A stretch of 64,000 nt of DNA from CAVXUB01 sp963764805 (lineage in GTDB: Bacteria; Actinomycetota; Acidimicrobiia; Acidimicrobiales; Bog-793): assembly GCA_963764805.1 (NCBI GenBank), contig CAVXUB010000006.1:1-64000 (forward strand), given 5' to 3'. How positions within the stretch are numbered: position 1 is the first letter of the stretch; each line of letters opens with the position of its first letter. This document shows positions 9,326-18,049 of this stretch, piece by piece. The notes under the pieces were generated by a model that was not told the DNA's origin, did not search any database, and saw only the letters and a list, made by a program, of their open reading frames with translations. The translations under genes were made by a program, and so were the position numbers.

Positions 9326-9331
9326 GTCGGT

Positions 9332-9700
9332 GTGGCGAAGGCCGAAGACACCAGCCAGCGCATCCGCAGCATTTGCCTGGCCCTGCCCGGTGTCACGGAA
9401 CGCCCAAGCCATGGCGCACCCGCCTTCTTCGCCAAGTCTCAGTTCCTGCAGTTGTGGGCAAATGGGCATCACGACCACGACTTCCCCCATCTGTGGTGTG
9501 CGGCGCCGCCGGGCGCGCAGGCCGAGATGATCGAGCGCGACGGTGATCGGTACTTCCGCCCGCCGTATGTGGGCGGCCGCGGTTGGATCGGCTTGCGCCT
9601 GGATCGCGGGATCGACTGGGGCGAGGTCGAGACTCTCTGCGAGGACGCCTACCGGGTGGTGGCGCCGAAGTCCTTGATCAAGCAGCTCGAGGCCGATTAG
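9332..9700 (+). CDS. MmcQ/YjbR-family protein
   Basis: This 122-aa protein has the CyaY-like double-wing fold of the MmcQ/YjbR (DUF419) family. Landmarks are the N-terminal helix RIRSICLALPGVTERPSHGA, then FAKSQFLQLWANGHH and the C-terminal YVGGRGWIGLRLDRGIDWGE followed by LCEDAYRVVAPKSLIKQLE. Family members are proposed to bind DNA non-specifically, and no enzymatic activity is established. The GTG start at 9332 agrees with the start of the conserved helix and with the -10 box just upstream. It stands alone on the + strand, divergent from the DinB gene. Confidence 0.88.
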   Translation: MAKAEDTSQRIRSICLALPGVTERPSHGAPAFFAKSQFLQLWANGHHDHDFPHLWCAAPPGAQAEMIERDGDRYFRPPYVGGRGWIGLRLDRGIDWGEVETLCEDAYRVVAPKSLIKQLEAD

Positions 9701-9862
9701 GCCGCTGCCTCGAACCTCGAACCTCAGCGGCGAACCGACCTCTCGGTACCGGATGACCCGGTTGTCACCGGCGACGTCGCGCTCCAGTGCGCCTTCCGAC
9801 GGAAGCGTGGCATGCGTGCGGCCGGCGTGCCTCCGGTGGAGCGCCGCGTGAGAATCTGAGGC

Positions 9863-10894
9863 ATGTCGAGCGTCGTACTGCCTGGTTTCGTCGATCATCA
9901 TGCCCACCTCCTGCGTCTGTCGACGGCGCAGCCCGCCGAATGGGCGGCCGGTGGGGTGCGCCAGTTCCACGAACACTGTGCGGAGGCCGGGTACAGCCCG
10001 ATCGACGCGCCGGTGGCCGCTCCTGATAGGCAGGGCTTGGCCTCCAAGCTTCTGGCGGGACTGGAGGGTGCCGCCAGCGTCGGCATCGTCGAGATCTGGG
10101 AGGCGGGGATGGCCGACTGGGTCTATCTCGAGGCGCTGAAGGAGCTGCGCGACCGGGGCGACCTGCGACTGCGCGTACGGCTACTCGTGGCGGCGGCTCT
10201 CGCCGAGAAAGGGATGCCAGCACGTCTCGGCGACAGCCGGCTGGAGATCGCCGGTGTCAAGTTCTACGCCGACGGCTGGCTCGGCCCGCGCACCTGCGCC
10301 GTCTCCCGTCCTTTCCTCGACGAGCCGTGGAACACCGGGATCCTCTTCGAGGGGGCAGCCCACCTGGCTGCCCGCGTCGCGCCCCTCGCCGAGCAGGGCT
10401 GGTCGATCGCCACCCATGCCATCGGCGACAGGGCGATCGAATCCGTGATCGACGCCTACGAGCTCGTCTACGGCTCAGATTGCCGGGAGCAGGCACCACG
10501 GATCGAGCACGTGCAGCTGGCGCGCCCGGACCTGATCTCGCGGATGGCGGAGATGGGGGTGGTGGCGTGCGTCCAGCCCGGTTTCGGGCTGGATGACGGG
10601 GAGCACCTGCGGCGGGCACTCGGGACCAACGCGCCCGCCGCCTACCGCACGCAGGCGCTGCTGGATGCGGGAGTCCGCGTCGTGACAGGGAGCGATTACC
10701 CGATCGACTCGCTGGCGCCCTTGAGCGGGCTGTGGAAGTTCCTCTCCAACCCGCTCGACTCGCTCGATGCCGCCACCGCCCTCGGATTGATGACCGACGC
10801 CGCGGCCGGGACGGTGCGGCTATCCGAGGACCCCACCGCGGTGGCGGTGGACGAGATCCTCCGCATCGCCGTCGAAGGGACGTCGGTCAATTGA
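9863..10894 (+). CDS. Amidohydrolase-3-family metal-dependent hydrolase, short form
   Basis: This 343-aa TIM-barrel amidohydrolase is of the YtcJ/amidohydrolase_3 type. Metal and catalytic motifs are present: DHHAHL near residue 11, the bridging lysine region GVKFYADGWLG near 130, ATHAIGDRA, IEHVQLA and GSDYPIDSL. Family members are usually over 500 aa and begin with a beta-sandwich formed by both termini. Here the protein starts almost directly at the HxH motif and the C-terminal sandwich strands are short. It may be a compact subfamily, or an upstream piece has been lost. The ATG at 9863 is preceded by GAGAATCTGAGGC, a plausible ribosome site. The substrate is unknown. Confidence 0.82.
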   Translation: MSSVVLPGFVDHHAHLLRLSTAQPAEWAAGGVRQFHEHCAEAGYSPIDAPVAAPDRQGLASKLLAGLEGAASVGIVEIWEAGMADWVYLEALKELRDRGDLRLRVRLLVAAALAEKGMPARLGDSRLEIAGVKFYADGWLGPRTCAVSRPFLDEPWNTGILFEGAAHLAARVAPLAEQGWSIATHAIGDRAIESVIDAYELVYGSDCREQAPRIEHVQLARPDLISRMAEMGVVACVQPGFGLDDGEHLRRALGTNAPAAYRTQALLDAGVRVVTGSDYPIDSLAPLSGLWKFLSNPLDSLDAATALGLMTDAAAGTVRLSEDPTAVAVDEILRIAVEGTSVN

Positions 10895-10938
10895 GGCGCC
10901 GCCGGAACTACAGCGGTAGAGCCAACGTCGAACTGGAT

Positions 10939-11418
10939 GTGAGGCGAATAGCTGGGCTCGCTCTGGTCGTGTTGGCAGCCGTTGGCGCGTCGTGCGGGAG
11001 CACGACCGGCGCGACGAGCACGACGACGAGCACGACGACCAGACCGACGGGGATCATGCCGGGGAGTGGGTGGCGCCGCGGCGTCGTCGTCGTGACCCAG
11101 GCCACACGTGGCACCACGACGGTCAACAAGGGCGACCTCGTCGAGCTGGAGCTGACGAGCACGGCCCACCGCCGCAGCGGCAGCCTGGTGCCGTGGGGCT
11201 CGCCGGTGCTGTCGTCTGCAGTCCTCGCAAAGGTGGGGCGGCCAAACGGCTTCACCTGCCCGACGGGGGCCACCTGCTCGTTCTTCTCCGCGAGGCAGCC
11301 CGGCACCACCGTCATCCGGGTGCCGGCCCCCTCGGGGATCATCTGCCACGCCAACAGCATGGATTGCGTGGCGGTGACGGCGATGCTCTACACGTTCACG
11401 GTGAAGGTCGCCGCCTGA
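10939..11418 (+). CDS. Secreted lipoprotein of unknown function
   Basis: It starts at GTG 10939 with a signal peptide (RRIAGLALVVLAAVGASCGS) whose lipobox GASC points to lipid attachment at the cysteine. A Thr/Ser-rich linker follows, then a beta-rich domain of about 110 residues with four cysteines (FTCPTGATCSF, IICHANSMDC) that could form two disulfides. Total length is 159 aa. VVTQATRGTTTVNKGDLVEL and the C-terminal LYTFTVKVAA suggest an Ig- or cupredoxin-like sandwich, but I do not recognise a family. It lies between the amidohydrolase and the cyclase genes on the same strand. Confidence 0.7.
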   Translation: MRRIAGLALVVLAAVGASCGSTTGATSTTTSTTTRPTGIMPGSGWRRGVVVVTQATRGTTTVNKGDLVELELTSTAHRRSGSLVPWGSPVLSSAVLAKVGRPNGFTCPTGATCSFFSARQPGTTVIRVPAPSGIICHANSMDCVAVTAMLYTFTVKVAA

Positions 11419-11465
11419 GCTTGCATCCCGGCGGGGCTAAGGTCCGCCGATGGCGCCGCCCACCG

Positions 11466-12360
11466 ATGCCGGCTTCCGAGCTCGAGAGCCTTCACGGGCG
11501 ACTGTCCAACTGGGGACGCTGGGGCGCCGACGACCAACTGGGCGCGCTCAACTTCGTGAAACCCGAGATGACGGCTGCGGCCGCGGCGAGCGTCCGATCC
11601 GGACGCACTGTCTCCTGCGCCCGACCACTCCCCACCAAAGCCTCCGTCGACAACCCGTTCCCGGTCGCCCACCACATGATCGCCACGGCGACGGAAGGCT
11701 ACGGAGGCGACTACTTCGCCCTGGCTCCCCACGGCTACGCGACGAGCCACATCGACGCCCTCTGCCACATCTTCCGGGGAGACCAGCTCTACAACGGCTT
11801 CCCGATCGAGATGGTGACCGCTCACGGCGCCCGCCGTCTCGCCATCCACCAGCTGCGGCGAGGGGTCGTGACCCGCGGCATCCTGCTCGACATCCCTCCG
11901 GTGCGAGGGGTCGAAGCGCTGGAACCTGGCGAGCCGATATATCCCGAAGACCTGGAGGCGGCGGAGCGCGAGGCAGGTATGCAGGTCGCCACCGGCGACG
12001 CGCTGCTGGTTCGGACCGGCCGGTGGAAGTGGCGCGGCCGAGCACGGGCCATGGCCGCCGGAGGACGGGATGGCAGGCCTCGATGCGTCATGCCTGCCGT
12101 GGCTGCACGAGCGGGAGGTGGCTCTGCTCGGCTGTGACGGCGTGTCGGACGTCTACCCGTCCCGGATCGAGGGCGAGCCGATGCCGATCCACCGCATCGC
12201 CATCGTCACCCTCGGGCTGCACCTGCTCGACAACCTCGACCTCGACGACCTCGCCGAGGCGTGCTCCGACGAACGCCGATGGTCGTTCATGCTGGCCGTG
12301 GCACCGCTCGTGCTGATCCGCGGCACCGCCTCGCCGGTGAACCCGATCGCCGTCTTCTGA
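11466..12360 (+). pseudogene. Cyclase-family (kynurenine formamidase-like) protein, one frameshift
   Basis: Starting at ATG 11466 the product reads LSNWGRWGADDQLGALNFVK, typical of the cyclase/kynurenine formamidase-like family (PF04199). HGYATSHIDALCHIF contains the metal-binding HxxxDxxxH-type motif. Near 12045 the frame shifts by one, and the second half (PWLHEREVALLGCDGVSDVY, then PMPIHRIAIVTLGLHLLDN) runs to the stop at 12360. Restored length is about 297 aa. Family members are metal-dependent hydrolases acting on amides or lactones. Apart from the indel the gene looks fully conserved, so a sequencing error is possible. Confidence 0.82.
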
Positions 12361-12390
12361 CGCGGGCTCCAGCCGTGCCACGATCATCCG

Positions 12391-13924
12391 ATGCCCGACG
12401 CCTTCGATTGGCATCCTGAGCCAGAGCTTCTCGACTTCCGGCTGGCGGGGGCCCGGGACGCCCTCCGCCACCTCGGCGACGAGACCTGGGCACTCGCCCT
12501 CGACTACCTCTACGACGAGGCGCTGATCCGCCCCGTCGGCCCAGACTCGTATCTCGAGCTCCGGCAGAAGATCCTCGGCGACAGCAACCGGCCCGCTGCG
12601 GCCCCCTCGCAGCCGTCCACCGCCGCCGAGATCCTCGACGAGGTACGCCGCCGGGTGCTGCCGTACACGTTCAACTCCCAGCACCCGTCCTCGTTCAGCT
12701 ACTTCACCCCGCCACCGCTTGCGATGTCGATCGTCGGCGAGGTGATCGCCCAGTGGCTGCACCAGGGCGCCGACGTCTTCCATGCCGGGCCGATCGCCGC
12801 ACTCGTCGAGGAGGAGGTGACGACGTGGCTTCGAGATCTCGTCGGCGTCGGCGGCGACGGCTGGGGCGTGCTCACGTCGGGCGGCGTGATGTCCAACATC
12901 ATGGCGTTGACGATCGCCCGCGACCGCCACCTCCCCCGACTGCTCGGCACCAACGGGCCGCCCCGCGGCGCCGCCCTCGAAACGGCGCGCGTCTACACCT
13001 CCGACCAGTCCCACTTCTCGATCGCCAGGGCCCTCGACATCCTCGGCTTTCCGGCCGAGTCGCTGCGGGTGCTTGAGAGCGACGAGAGGTTCAGGCTGCA
13101 GGCGGGCCCGGTGAGGGAGGCGATCGAGTCCGACCGTGCCGACGGGCTGGTGCCCTTCTGCATCGCCGCCGTCAGCGGGTCGACGAACACCGGCTCCGTA
13201 GACGACGTGCCTGGACTCGCCGAGCTCGCCGAGCGCCAGAACCTGTGGCTCCACGTCGACGCCGCCTACGGCGGCGCCGCCAGGCTCTCGGCGCGCGATG
13301 CCGGGTCGCGTGCCGGCGATCGAGCGCGCCGACTCGATCACCGTCGATCCGCACAAGTGGTTCTTCCAGGCTTACGACATCGGTGGGCTGGTGGTGAGGC
13401 GGCGGGAGGATCTCCACTCCACCTTCACCCGCAGCCCCGAGTACTACCGGGCGGCCGACCCGACGGGCGAGCCGCTCAACTGGCTCGAGTACTCACTCGA
13501 GGGGACGAGACGGTTCCGAGCGCTGAAGCTGTGGCTGTCGTGGAAGCACCTCGGCAGCGACGGCTTGGGCCGGCTGGTCGAGATGAACAACGACATGGCG
13601 GCGTTGCTGGCGGGGCTGATCCGCGACTCGGACGACTTCGACGCTATGCCCATCGAGCCTGAGCTCGGGGTCGTCTGCTTCCGTCACCTGCCCGGCGGCC
13701 GCGCCGCAGCGCAGGCAATCGATCCTGCCGCCCTCGATCGTCACCAGGACCTGCTGCAGCGGCGGCTGGAGGTCTCGGGCGAGGCCTGGGTCTCGACGAC
13801 GCGTCTCAGGGGCCGCACCTACCTGAGGGCCGGCGTCATGAACCCGATGAGCGGACCTTCCGAGATAGAGGGGCTCCTGCGATCGCTGAGAGGGCTCGGC
13901 GCCGAGGTGGCGGCTGCTGGTTGA
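12391..13924 (+). pseudogene. PLP-dependent decarboxylase (aromatic amino-acid decarboxylase family), one frameshift
   Basis: This is a group II pyridoxal-phosphate decarboxylase of about 510 aa. SFSYFTPPPLAMSIVGEVI and WGVLTSGGVMSNIMALTIAR bind the cofactor phosphate, YTSDQSHFSIARALDILGF contains the His that stacks on PLP, and LWLHVDAAYGGAA carries the Asp that binds the pyridine nitrogen. Near 13300 the frame moves by one and continues with ADSITVDPHKWFFQAYDIGG, which holds the PLP-binding lysine, through to 13924. Substrates in this family are aromatic amino acids or glutamate, and which one is unclear. The break lies exactly between two conserved motifs. Confidence 0.85.
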
Positions 13925-13954
13925 CCGGCCCGCCGCCAGGGGTATCGCTCTTGC

Positions 13955-14975
13955 ATGCCATCACGAAAGGTCGCAGTAGTCACAGGTGCCTCCGCCGGCG
14001 TGGGCCGGGCGACTGCCCGGGAGCTGGCCGAGCGGGGTTTCGATGTGGGGTTGATCGCGAGAGGCGAGGCGGGCCTCGAGGCGGCTCTCAAGGATGTCGA
14101 GGCGGCGGGTGGGCGTGGCCTCGCCGTGCCGACCGATGTGGCCTCCTACGAGGAGGTGGAGCGGGCGGCGGTGCAGATCGAGCAGGAGCTCGGTCCGATC
14201 GACGTATGGATCAACGACGCGATGACCACGATCTTCGCCCCGTTCACGGACGTCGAGCCGGAGGACTTCAAGCGGGCGGTCGAGGTGACCTTCCTCGGGC
14301 AGGTCTGGGGGACCAAGGCTGCGCTGCGGCGGATGAAGCCGCGCGACAGCGGGACCATCGTCAACGTCGGGTCCGCGCTGGCCTTCATGGGGATCCCCTT
14401 GCAGTCGGCGTACTGCGCTTCCAAGTTCGCCTGCCGCGGGTTCTTCGAGGCGACCCGTGCCGAGCTGCTGCACGAGGGGAGCAACGTGCGGATGGGGATG
14501 GTCCACCTCCCTGCGGTCAACACGCCTCAGTTCGGCTGGTGCAAGACCAGCCTGCGCAAGCATCCGCAGCCGGTGCCCCCGATCTACCAGCCGGAGGTGC
14601 CTGCCAAGGCCATCGTCGACGTGGCGCTCGACGGGCGCCGGTCGAAGATCGTCGGCTCGTGGAACAAGCTGCTCGTGGCCGCCGGCTCGGTGTTCCCCGG
14701 ATACGCCAACCAGTACGCCTCGATCGCCGCATGGGACAGCCAGCTCACCGACCAGCCGATCAGCCCCGACCGCGCGAACAACCTCGGCCGGCCCGTCGAC
14801 GCCAGTGGCTGACTCGGGATCGCACGGCATCTTCGACGACAAGGCTCGCGGCTTCAAGGACCCCTCGTTCCTCAAGTCCCTGCCGCAGACGGCCGCCTAC
14901 GCCGTCACCGCCCTGGGGCGGACGCTGGCGGACCGCAAGAAAGTGGTAGCGGAGGCTCGAGCAGGGCAGAACTAG
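13955..14975 (+). pseudogene. Short-chain dehydrogenase/reductase, probable frameshift near C-terminus
   Basis: This is a classical SDR starting at ATG 13955, with a Rossmann TGASAGVG, PTDVASYEEVERA, INVG-like IVNVGSALA, and the catalytic Y-x3-K in SAYCASKFA. The frame in use stops at 14812 (NNLGRPVDASG). The +1 frame continues as SGSHGIFDDKARGFKDPSFL to 14975, and a tail of the form GxFDDxA is usual in this SDR branch. So either one base is missing near 14806, or a tiny overlapping frame (from GTG 14805) encodes this piece. I favour the first. The full product would be about 340 aa. The substrate is unknown. Confidence 0.8.
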
Positions 14976-14981
14976 TTCAAC

Positions 14982-15004
14982 GCTGAATAATCAGCCGCTA
15001 AACT
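14982..15004 (+). promoter_or_regulatory. Inverted repeat and -10 box of the MarR-MFS operon
   Basis: GCTGA-ATAA-TCAGC (14982-14995) is a perfect inverted repeat. It directly precedes TAAACT (14999-15004), which lies 7 nt before the MarR start codon. An overlapping TTCA-ACGC-TGAA is also present. This is the expected place for autorepression by the MarR protein. Confidence 0.6.
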
Positions 15005-15011
15005 ATCTGCC

Positions 15012-15533
15012 ATGTCCGATCCGCAGTGGTTAGCGCCTGACGAGCTGCGAGTGTTCCGGGCGCTCGTGCGCTCGACGAGAGCGCTCTACGTCCAGTTCGA
15101 CCGCGACCTTCAGCGCGAGGCCGGGATGCCGAGGACCTACTTCGAGATCCTCTGGCTGCTGCACAAGGAGCCGAGCCGCTCGCTCCGGATGAGCGACCTC
15201 GCCGAGATGACCGGCTCGCAGGCGAGCAGGATCACCCATGCCGTCGGCAGGCTGGAGGAGTCGGGGTATGTCGAGCGGACGAACTGCCCGGAGGATCGCA
15301 GAGGGTGGTACGCGGTGCTCACCGATGCCGGCTTCGAGATGCTGAGCGTGGCGGCGCCCGTGTACGCCGCATCCGTCCGTCGCCATCTGCTCGACCCGCT
15401 CTCGCCGCGCCAGCTCGAGCAGCTGACACGGATCGGCGAGACGATCCTCAGCGACCTCGCCCTGCCGGGGTTCTCCAGCGACCTCTCCGAGCCGGCACGG
15501 ACGGCCGGGGCCGACTCGGTGGGGGCGCGATGA
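15012..15533 (+). CDS. MarR-family transcriptional regulator
   Basis: This 173-aa winged-helix protein of the MarR family has the N-terminal dimer helix (ALVRSTRALYVQFDRDLQRE), an HTH with LRMSDLAEMTGSQASRITHA as recognition helix, and the wing VERTNCPEDRRGWYAVLTDA with the characteristic D-x-R-G. It is likely a repressor of the adjacent MFS exporter. Their genes overlap by ATGA, and an inverted repeat sits over its promoter. The ATG at 15012 is supported by the -10 box at 14999, which makes the transcript nearly leaderless. Confidence 0.9.
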   Translation: MSDPQWLAPDELRVFRALVRSTRALYVQFDRDLQREAGMPRTYFEILWLLHKEPSRSLRMSDLAEMTGSQASRITHAVGRLEESGYVERTNCPEDRRGWYAVLTDAGFEMLSVAAPVYAASVRRHLLDPLSPRQLEQLTRIGETILSDLALPGFSSDLSEPARTAGADSVGAR

Positions 15534-15565
15534 GCACGATGAGCACGATGAGCACGATGAGCACG
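15530..15565 (+). repeat. ATGAGCACG x4 tandem repeat at a start codon
   Basis: Four perfect 9-bp units each encode Met-Ser-Thr at the N-terminus of the MFS exporter. Because the unit is a multiple of three, copy-number change would not alter the frame but would change the number of start codons. Confidence 0.9.
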
Positions 15566-17368
15566 ACCGAGGCGCAGTCGCCGGCGATCCCCTCCAACTA
15601 CAAGTGGATCGCCCTCTCGAACACGACGCTCGGGATACTGATGGCGACGGTCAACTCGTCGATCATCCTGATCGCCCTGCCGGACATCTTCCGCGGCATC
15701 AAGCTCAACCCTCTGGCGCCGGGCAACACCAGCTACCTGCTGTGGATGCTGATGGGCTTCATGGTCTGCACCGCGGTCCTGCTCGTCAGCTTCGGGCGGC
15801 TCGGCGACATGTTCGGGCGGGTCAAGATGTACACGGTCGGTTTCGCGGTCTTCTCGCTCTTCTCGATCCTGCTCTCGGTCACCTGGATGTCGGGCTCGCC
15901 GGGTGCCTTGTGGCTGATCCTGATGCGTGTCGGCCAGGGGATCGGGGGCGCCTTCCTCTTCGCCAACTCCGCCCCGATCCTCACCGACGCCTTCCCCCCC
16001 AACCAGCGCGGGCTGGCCCTCGGGATCAACAGCGTCGCCGCCATCAGCGGTGCCTTCATCGGGCTCGTGCTCGGTGGCGTGCTGGCACCGGTCGAGTGGC
16101 GCCTCGTGTTCCTGGTGTCGGTGCCGTTCGGCGTCTTCGGCACGGTGTGGGCACGCCTGAAGCTGCGCGAGCAGTCCGTGCGGCACCGCACCACCATCGA
16201 CTGGTGGGGCAACGTCACCTTTGCGATCGGGCTCGTAGCCCTGCTGGTCGCCATCACCTACGGGATCGAGCCCTACGGCGGTCACACGATGGGCTGGACC
16301 AACCCGAAGGTGATGGCCGGGCTGGTAGGCGGCCTCGCTCTTCTCGTCGCCTTCGTGGTGATCGAGCGCCACGTGGAGAGGCCGATGTTCAACATGGCGC
16401 TGTTTCGGATCAGGGCGTTCTCGGCCGGCAACGTCGCCACCCTGCTGGCGGCCATAGGTCGCGGCGGCCTGATGTTCATCCTCATCATCTGGCTGCAGGG
16501 CATCTGGCTCCCGCAGCACGGCTACTCGTTCGCGGTCACGCCCTTGTGGGCCGGCATCTACATGCTCCCGCTGACGGTCGGGTTCCTGATCGCCGGGCCG
16601 ATCTCGGGGATCCTGTCGGACCGTTTCGGTGCTCGGCCCTTCGCCACCGCCGGGATGTTGCTGACCGCCCTCAGCTTCGGTCTCCTGGAAGAGCTGCCGG
16701 TGAACTTCTCCTACATCTGGTTCGCCCTGCTGCTGCTCTTGATGGGCACGGCGATGGGGATCTTCTCCTCGCCCAACCTGGCGGGGATCATGAACAGCCT
16801 GCCTGCCAACCAGCGCGGTGCCGGAGCGGGGATGGTCACCACCTTCCAGAACTCGGCGCAGGTCCTGTCGATCGGCGTCTTCTTCACGCTCATCATCCTC
16901 GGCCTGGCGAACTCGCTCCCGCACACGCTCTACAGCGGGCTGGTGGCGCAAGGCGTCTCGCCAAGCGCCGCTCACAAGGCGGCGAACCTGCCGCCGGTGG
17001 CGAGCCTGTTCGCGGCCTTCCTCGGCTACAACCCGATCCACACGCTGCTCGGCCCCTCACTCGCCCACCTGCCGGCGGCCAAGGTGAACTACCTGACGGG
17101 GCGGGCGTTCTTCCCGCAGCTGATCTCGCGCCCCTTCGAGTCCGGTCTGGCCGAGGCGTTCACCTTCGCCGTAGGTGCCTGCCTCGTGGCCGCCGCCGCC
17201 TCGTGGCTGCGGGGTGCCAAGTACCACCACACGGACGACGAGACCGAGAGCCCCGCACACGCCGAGCCGGTGCCGGAGACGCCGGCGGGCCTTGTCGGGA
17301 CGCCCGGTGCGGAGGACGGCGAGGAGACGGGGTCGGAGTCGGCGAGGGCGCTGGCTCGGCGGACGTAA
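15530..17368 (+). CDS. DHA2-type MFS drug exporter with long loop and tail
   Basis: This 612-aa major facilitator has 14 predicted membrane segments (EmrB/QacA type). Motif A-like GRLGDMFGRVKMY follows TM2, and the C-motif region is AISGAFIGLVLGGVL. An unusually long extracytoplasmic stretch with PVASLFAAFLGYNPIHTLLG lies before the last helix. The tail from about residue 570 is acidic and likely cytoplasmic. It extrudes a hydrophobic compound using the proton gradient and is co-transcribed with the MarR gene. The start region consists of four copies of ATGAGCACG, so translation could begin at any of four Met codons; the first overlaps the MarR stop. Confidence 0.9.
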   Translation: MSTMSTMSTMSTTEAQSPAIPSNYKWIALSNTTLGILMATVNSSIILIALPDIFRGIKLNPLAPGNTSYLLWMLMGFMVCTAVLLVSFGRLGDMFGRVKMYTVGFAVFSLFSILLSVTWMSGSPGALWLILMRVGQGIGGAFLFANSAPILTDAFPPNQRGLALGINSVAAISGAFIGLVLGGVLAPVEWRLVFLVSVPFGVFGTVWARLKLREQSVRHRTTIDWWGNVTFAIGLVALLVAITYGIEPYGGHTMGWTNPKVMAGLVGGLALLVAFVVIERHVERPMFNMALFRIRAFSAGNVATLLAAIGRGGLMFILIIWLQGIWLPQHGYSFAVTPLWAGIYMLPLTVGFLIAGPISGILSDRFGARPFATAGMLLTALSFGLLEELPVNFSYIWFALLLLLMGTAMGIFSSPNLAGIMNSLPANQRGAGAGMVTTFQNSAQVLSIGVFFTLIILGLANSLPHTLYSGLVAQGVSPSAAHKAANLPPVASLFAAFLGYNPIHTLLGPSLAHLPAAKVNYLTGRAFFPQLISRPFESGLAEAFTFAVGACLVAAAASWLRGAKYHHTDDETESPAHAEPVPETPAGLVGTPGAEDGEETGSESARALARRT

Positions 17369-17373
17369 CGCGG

Positions 17374-17389
17374 GTTTCGTTACCGAAAC
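17374..17389 (+). terminator. Small hairpin after the MFS gene
   Basis: GTTTCG-TTAC-CGAAAC forms a 6-bp stem with a 4-nt loop, 5 nt after the MFS stop codon. No T-run follows, so this is only a weak terminator candidate. Confidence 0.35.
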
Positions 17390-17422
17390 GGCGCCGAAAT
17401 GCGCGAAACGTCGCGCCGACCA

Positions 17423-18025
17423 TCAGGCCGGCCGACGGCCTGTCGCATTCCTCAGTCGCATGCCGCTGAACTCGACGGTGGAGCCGACGACCTGGTCCCA
17501 GAAGGCCCATAGGGACGGAGTGATCCGTAGTTCGATGCCGGCTTCGGCGTGGCGGCCGAGGAGGTCGTCGACGGTTACCCGGTCATCTGGCTCGACCCGG
17601 GCTTCCGAGATCCAGTAGCCACCCACATCGTGGGGCCGGAAGCTCTCAGTCGGAAGGCGGTAGGCGAACAGTGTGCAACCGGCTATCGCCCGCAGCCATG
17701 CCCCTTCCACTACGTGGATCCTGCCGGCAGCGGTCTGGTCGAAGAACCGCTGCCGGTCATCGGGCGAGGTTCTCGAGGTCGCCCAGATGCAGCCGCGTGG
17801 GCAGTCGCGAGGGAACCAGTAGAGCGGGGCGTGCCTGGTGTCCACCGCCCAGACGAGCGGCCGGCTTTCGGGGGCGGTAACCGGAACGTGCGGTTCGAAG
17901 GCGGAGAGGCGAGAGTCCTCGCTGAAATGCCAGAGCGCGAAAGAGCCCTCGCCGGCATATGGCGGCGGGGGCTCCCGTGCGAGCAAGTCCTGCGGGTAAT
18001 CGGCCACGCCGCCCAAGGGTGGCAC
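17423..18025 (-). CDS. DUF6886-like conserved protein
   Basis: This roughly 200-aa soluble protein opens, after about 30 residues, with LWHFSEDSRLSAFEPHVPV and then PLVWAVDTRHAPLYWFPRDC. These match my memory of the DUF6886 family, in which the H-F-S-E-D and W-F-P-R-D-C-P segments are conserved. ARVEPDDRVTVDDLLGRHAE and ELRITPSLWAFWDQVV lie towards the C-terminus. The function is unknown. The sequence upstream of LWHFSED is poorly conserved, so the true start may be internal to the frame beginning at 18025. It is convergent with the MFS gene at 15530. Confidence 0.7.
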   Translation of the reverse strand: MPPLGGVADYPQDLLAREPPPPYAGEGSFALWHFSEDSRLSAFEPHVPVTAPESRPLVWAVDTRHAPLYWFPRDCPRGCIWATSRTSPDDRQRFFDQTAAGRIHVVEGAWLRAIAGCTLFAYRLPTESFRPHDVGGYWISEARVEPDDRVTVDDLLGRHAEAGIELRITPSLWAFWDQVVGSTVEFSGMRLRNATGRRPA

Positions 18026-18049
18026 AGTGCGGGCCTCGGCGGCGGCGCC

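Noticed and set aside
10992..12137. Apparent fusion of a low-complexity protein with the cyclase
   Set aside because: The low-complexity part is an alternate frame of the lipoprotein gene; the cyclase has its own start at 11466.
15137..17041. 634-codon open frame antisense to the MarR and MFS genes
   Set aside because: Composition is Arg/Asp/Gln/His-rich as expected from the reverse of hydrophobic codons; the sense frame has 14 membrane helices and clear motifs.
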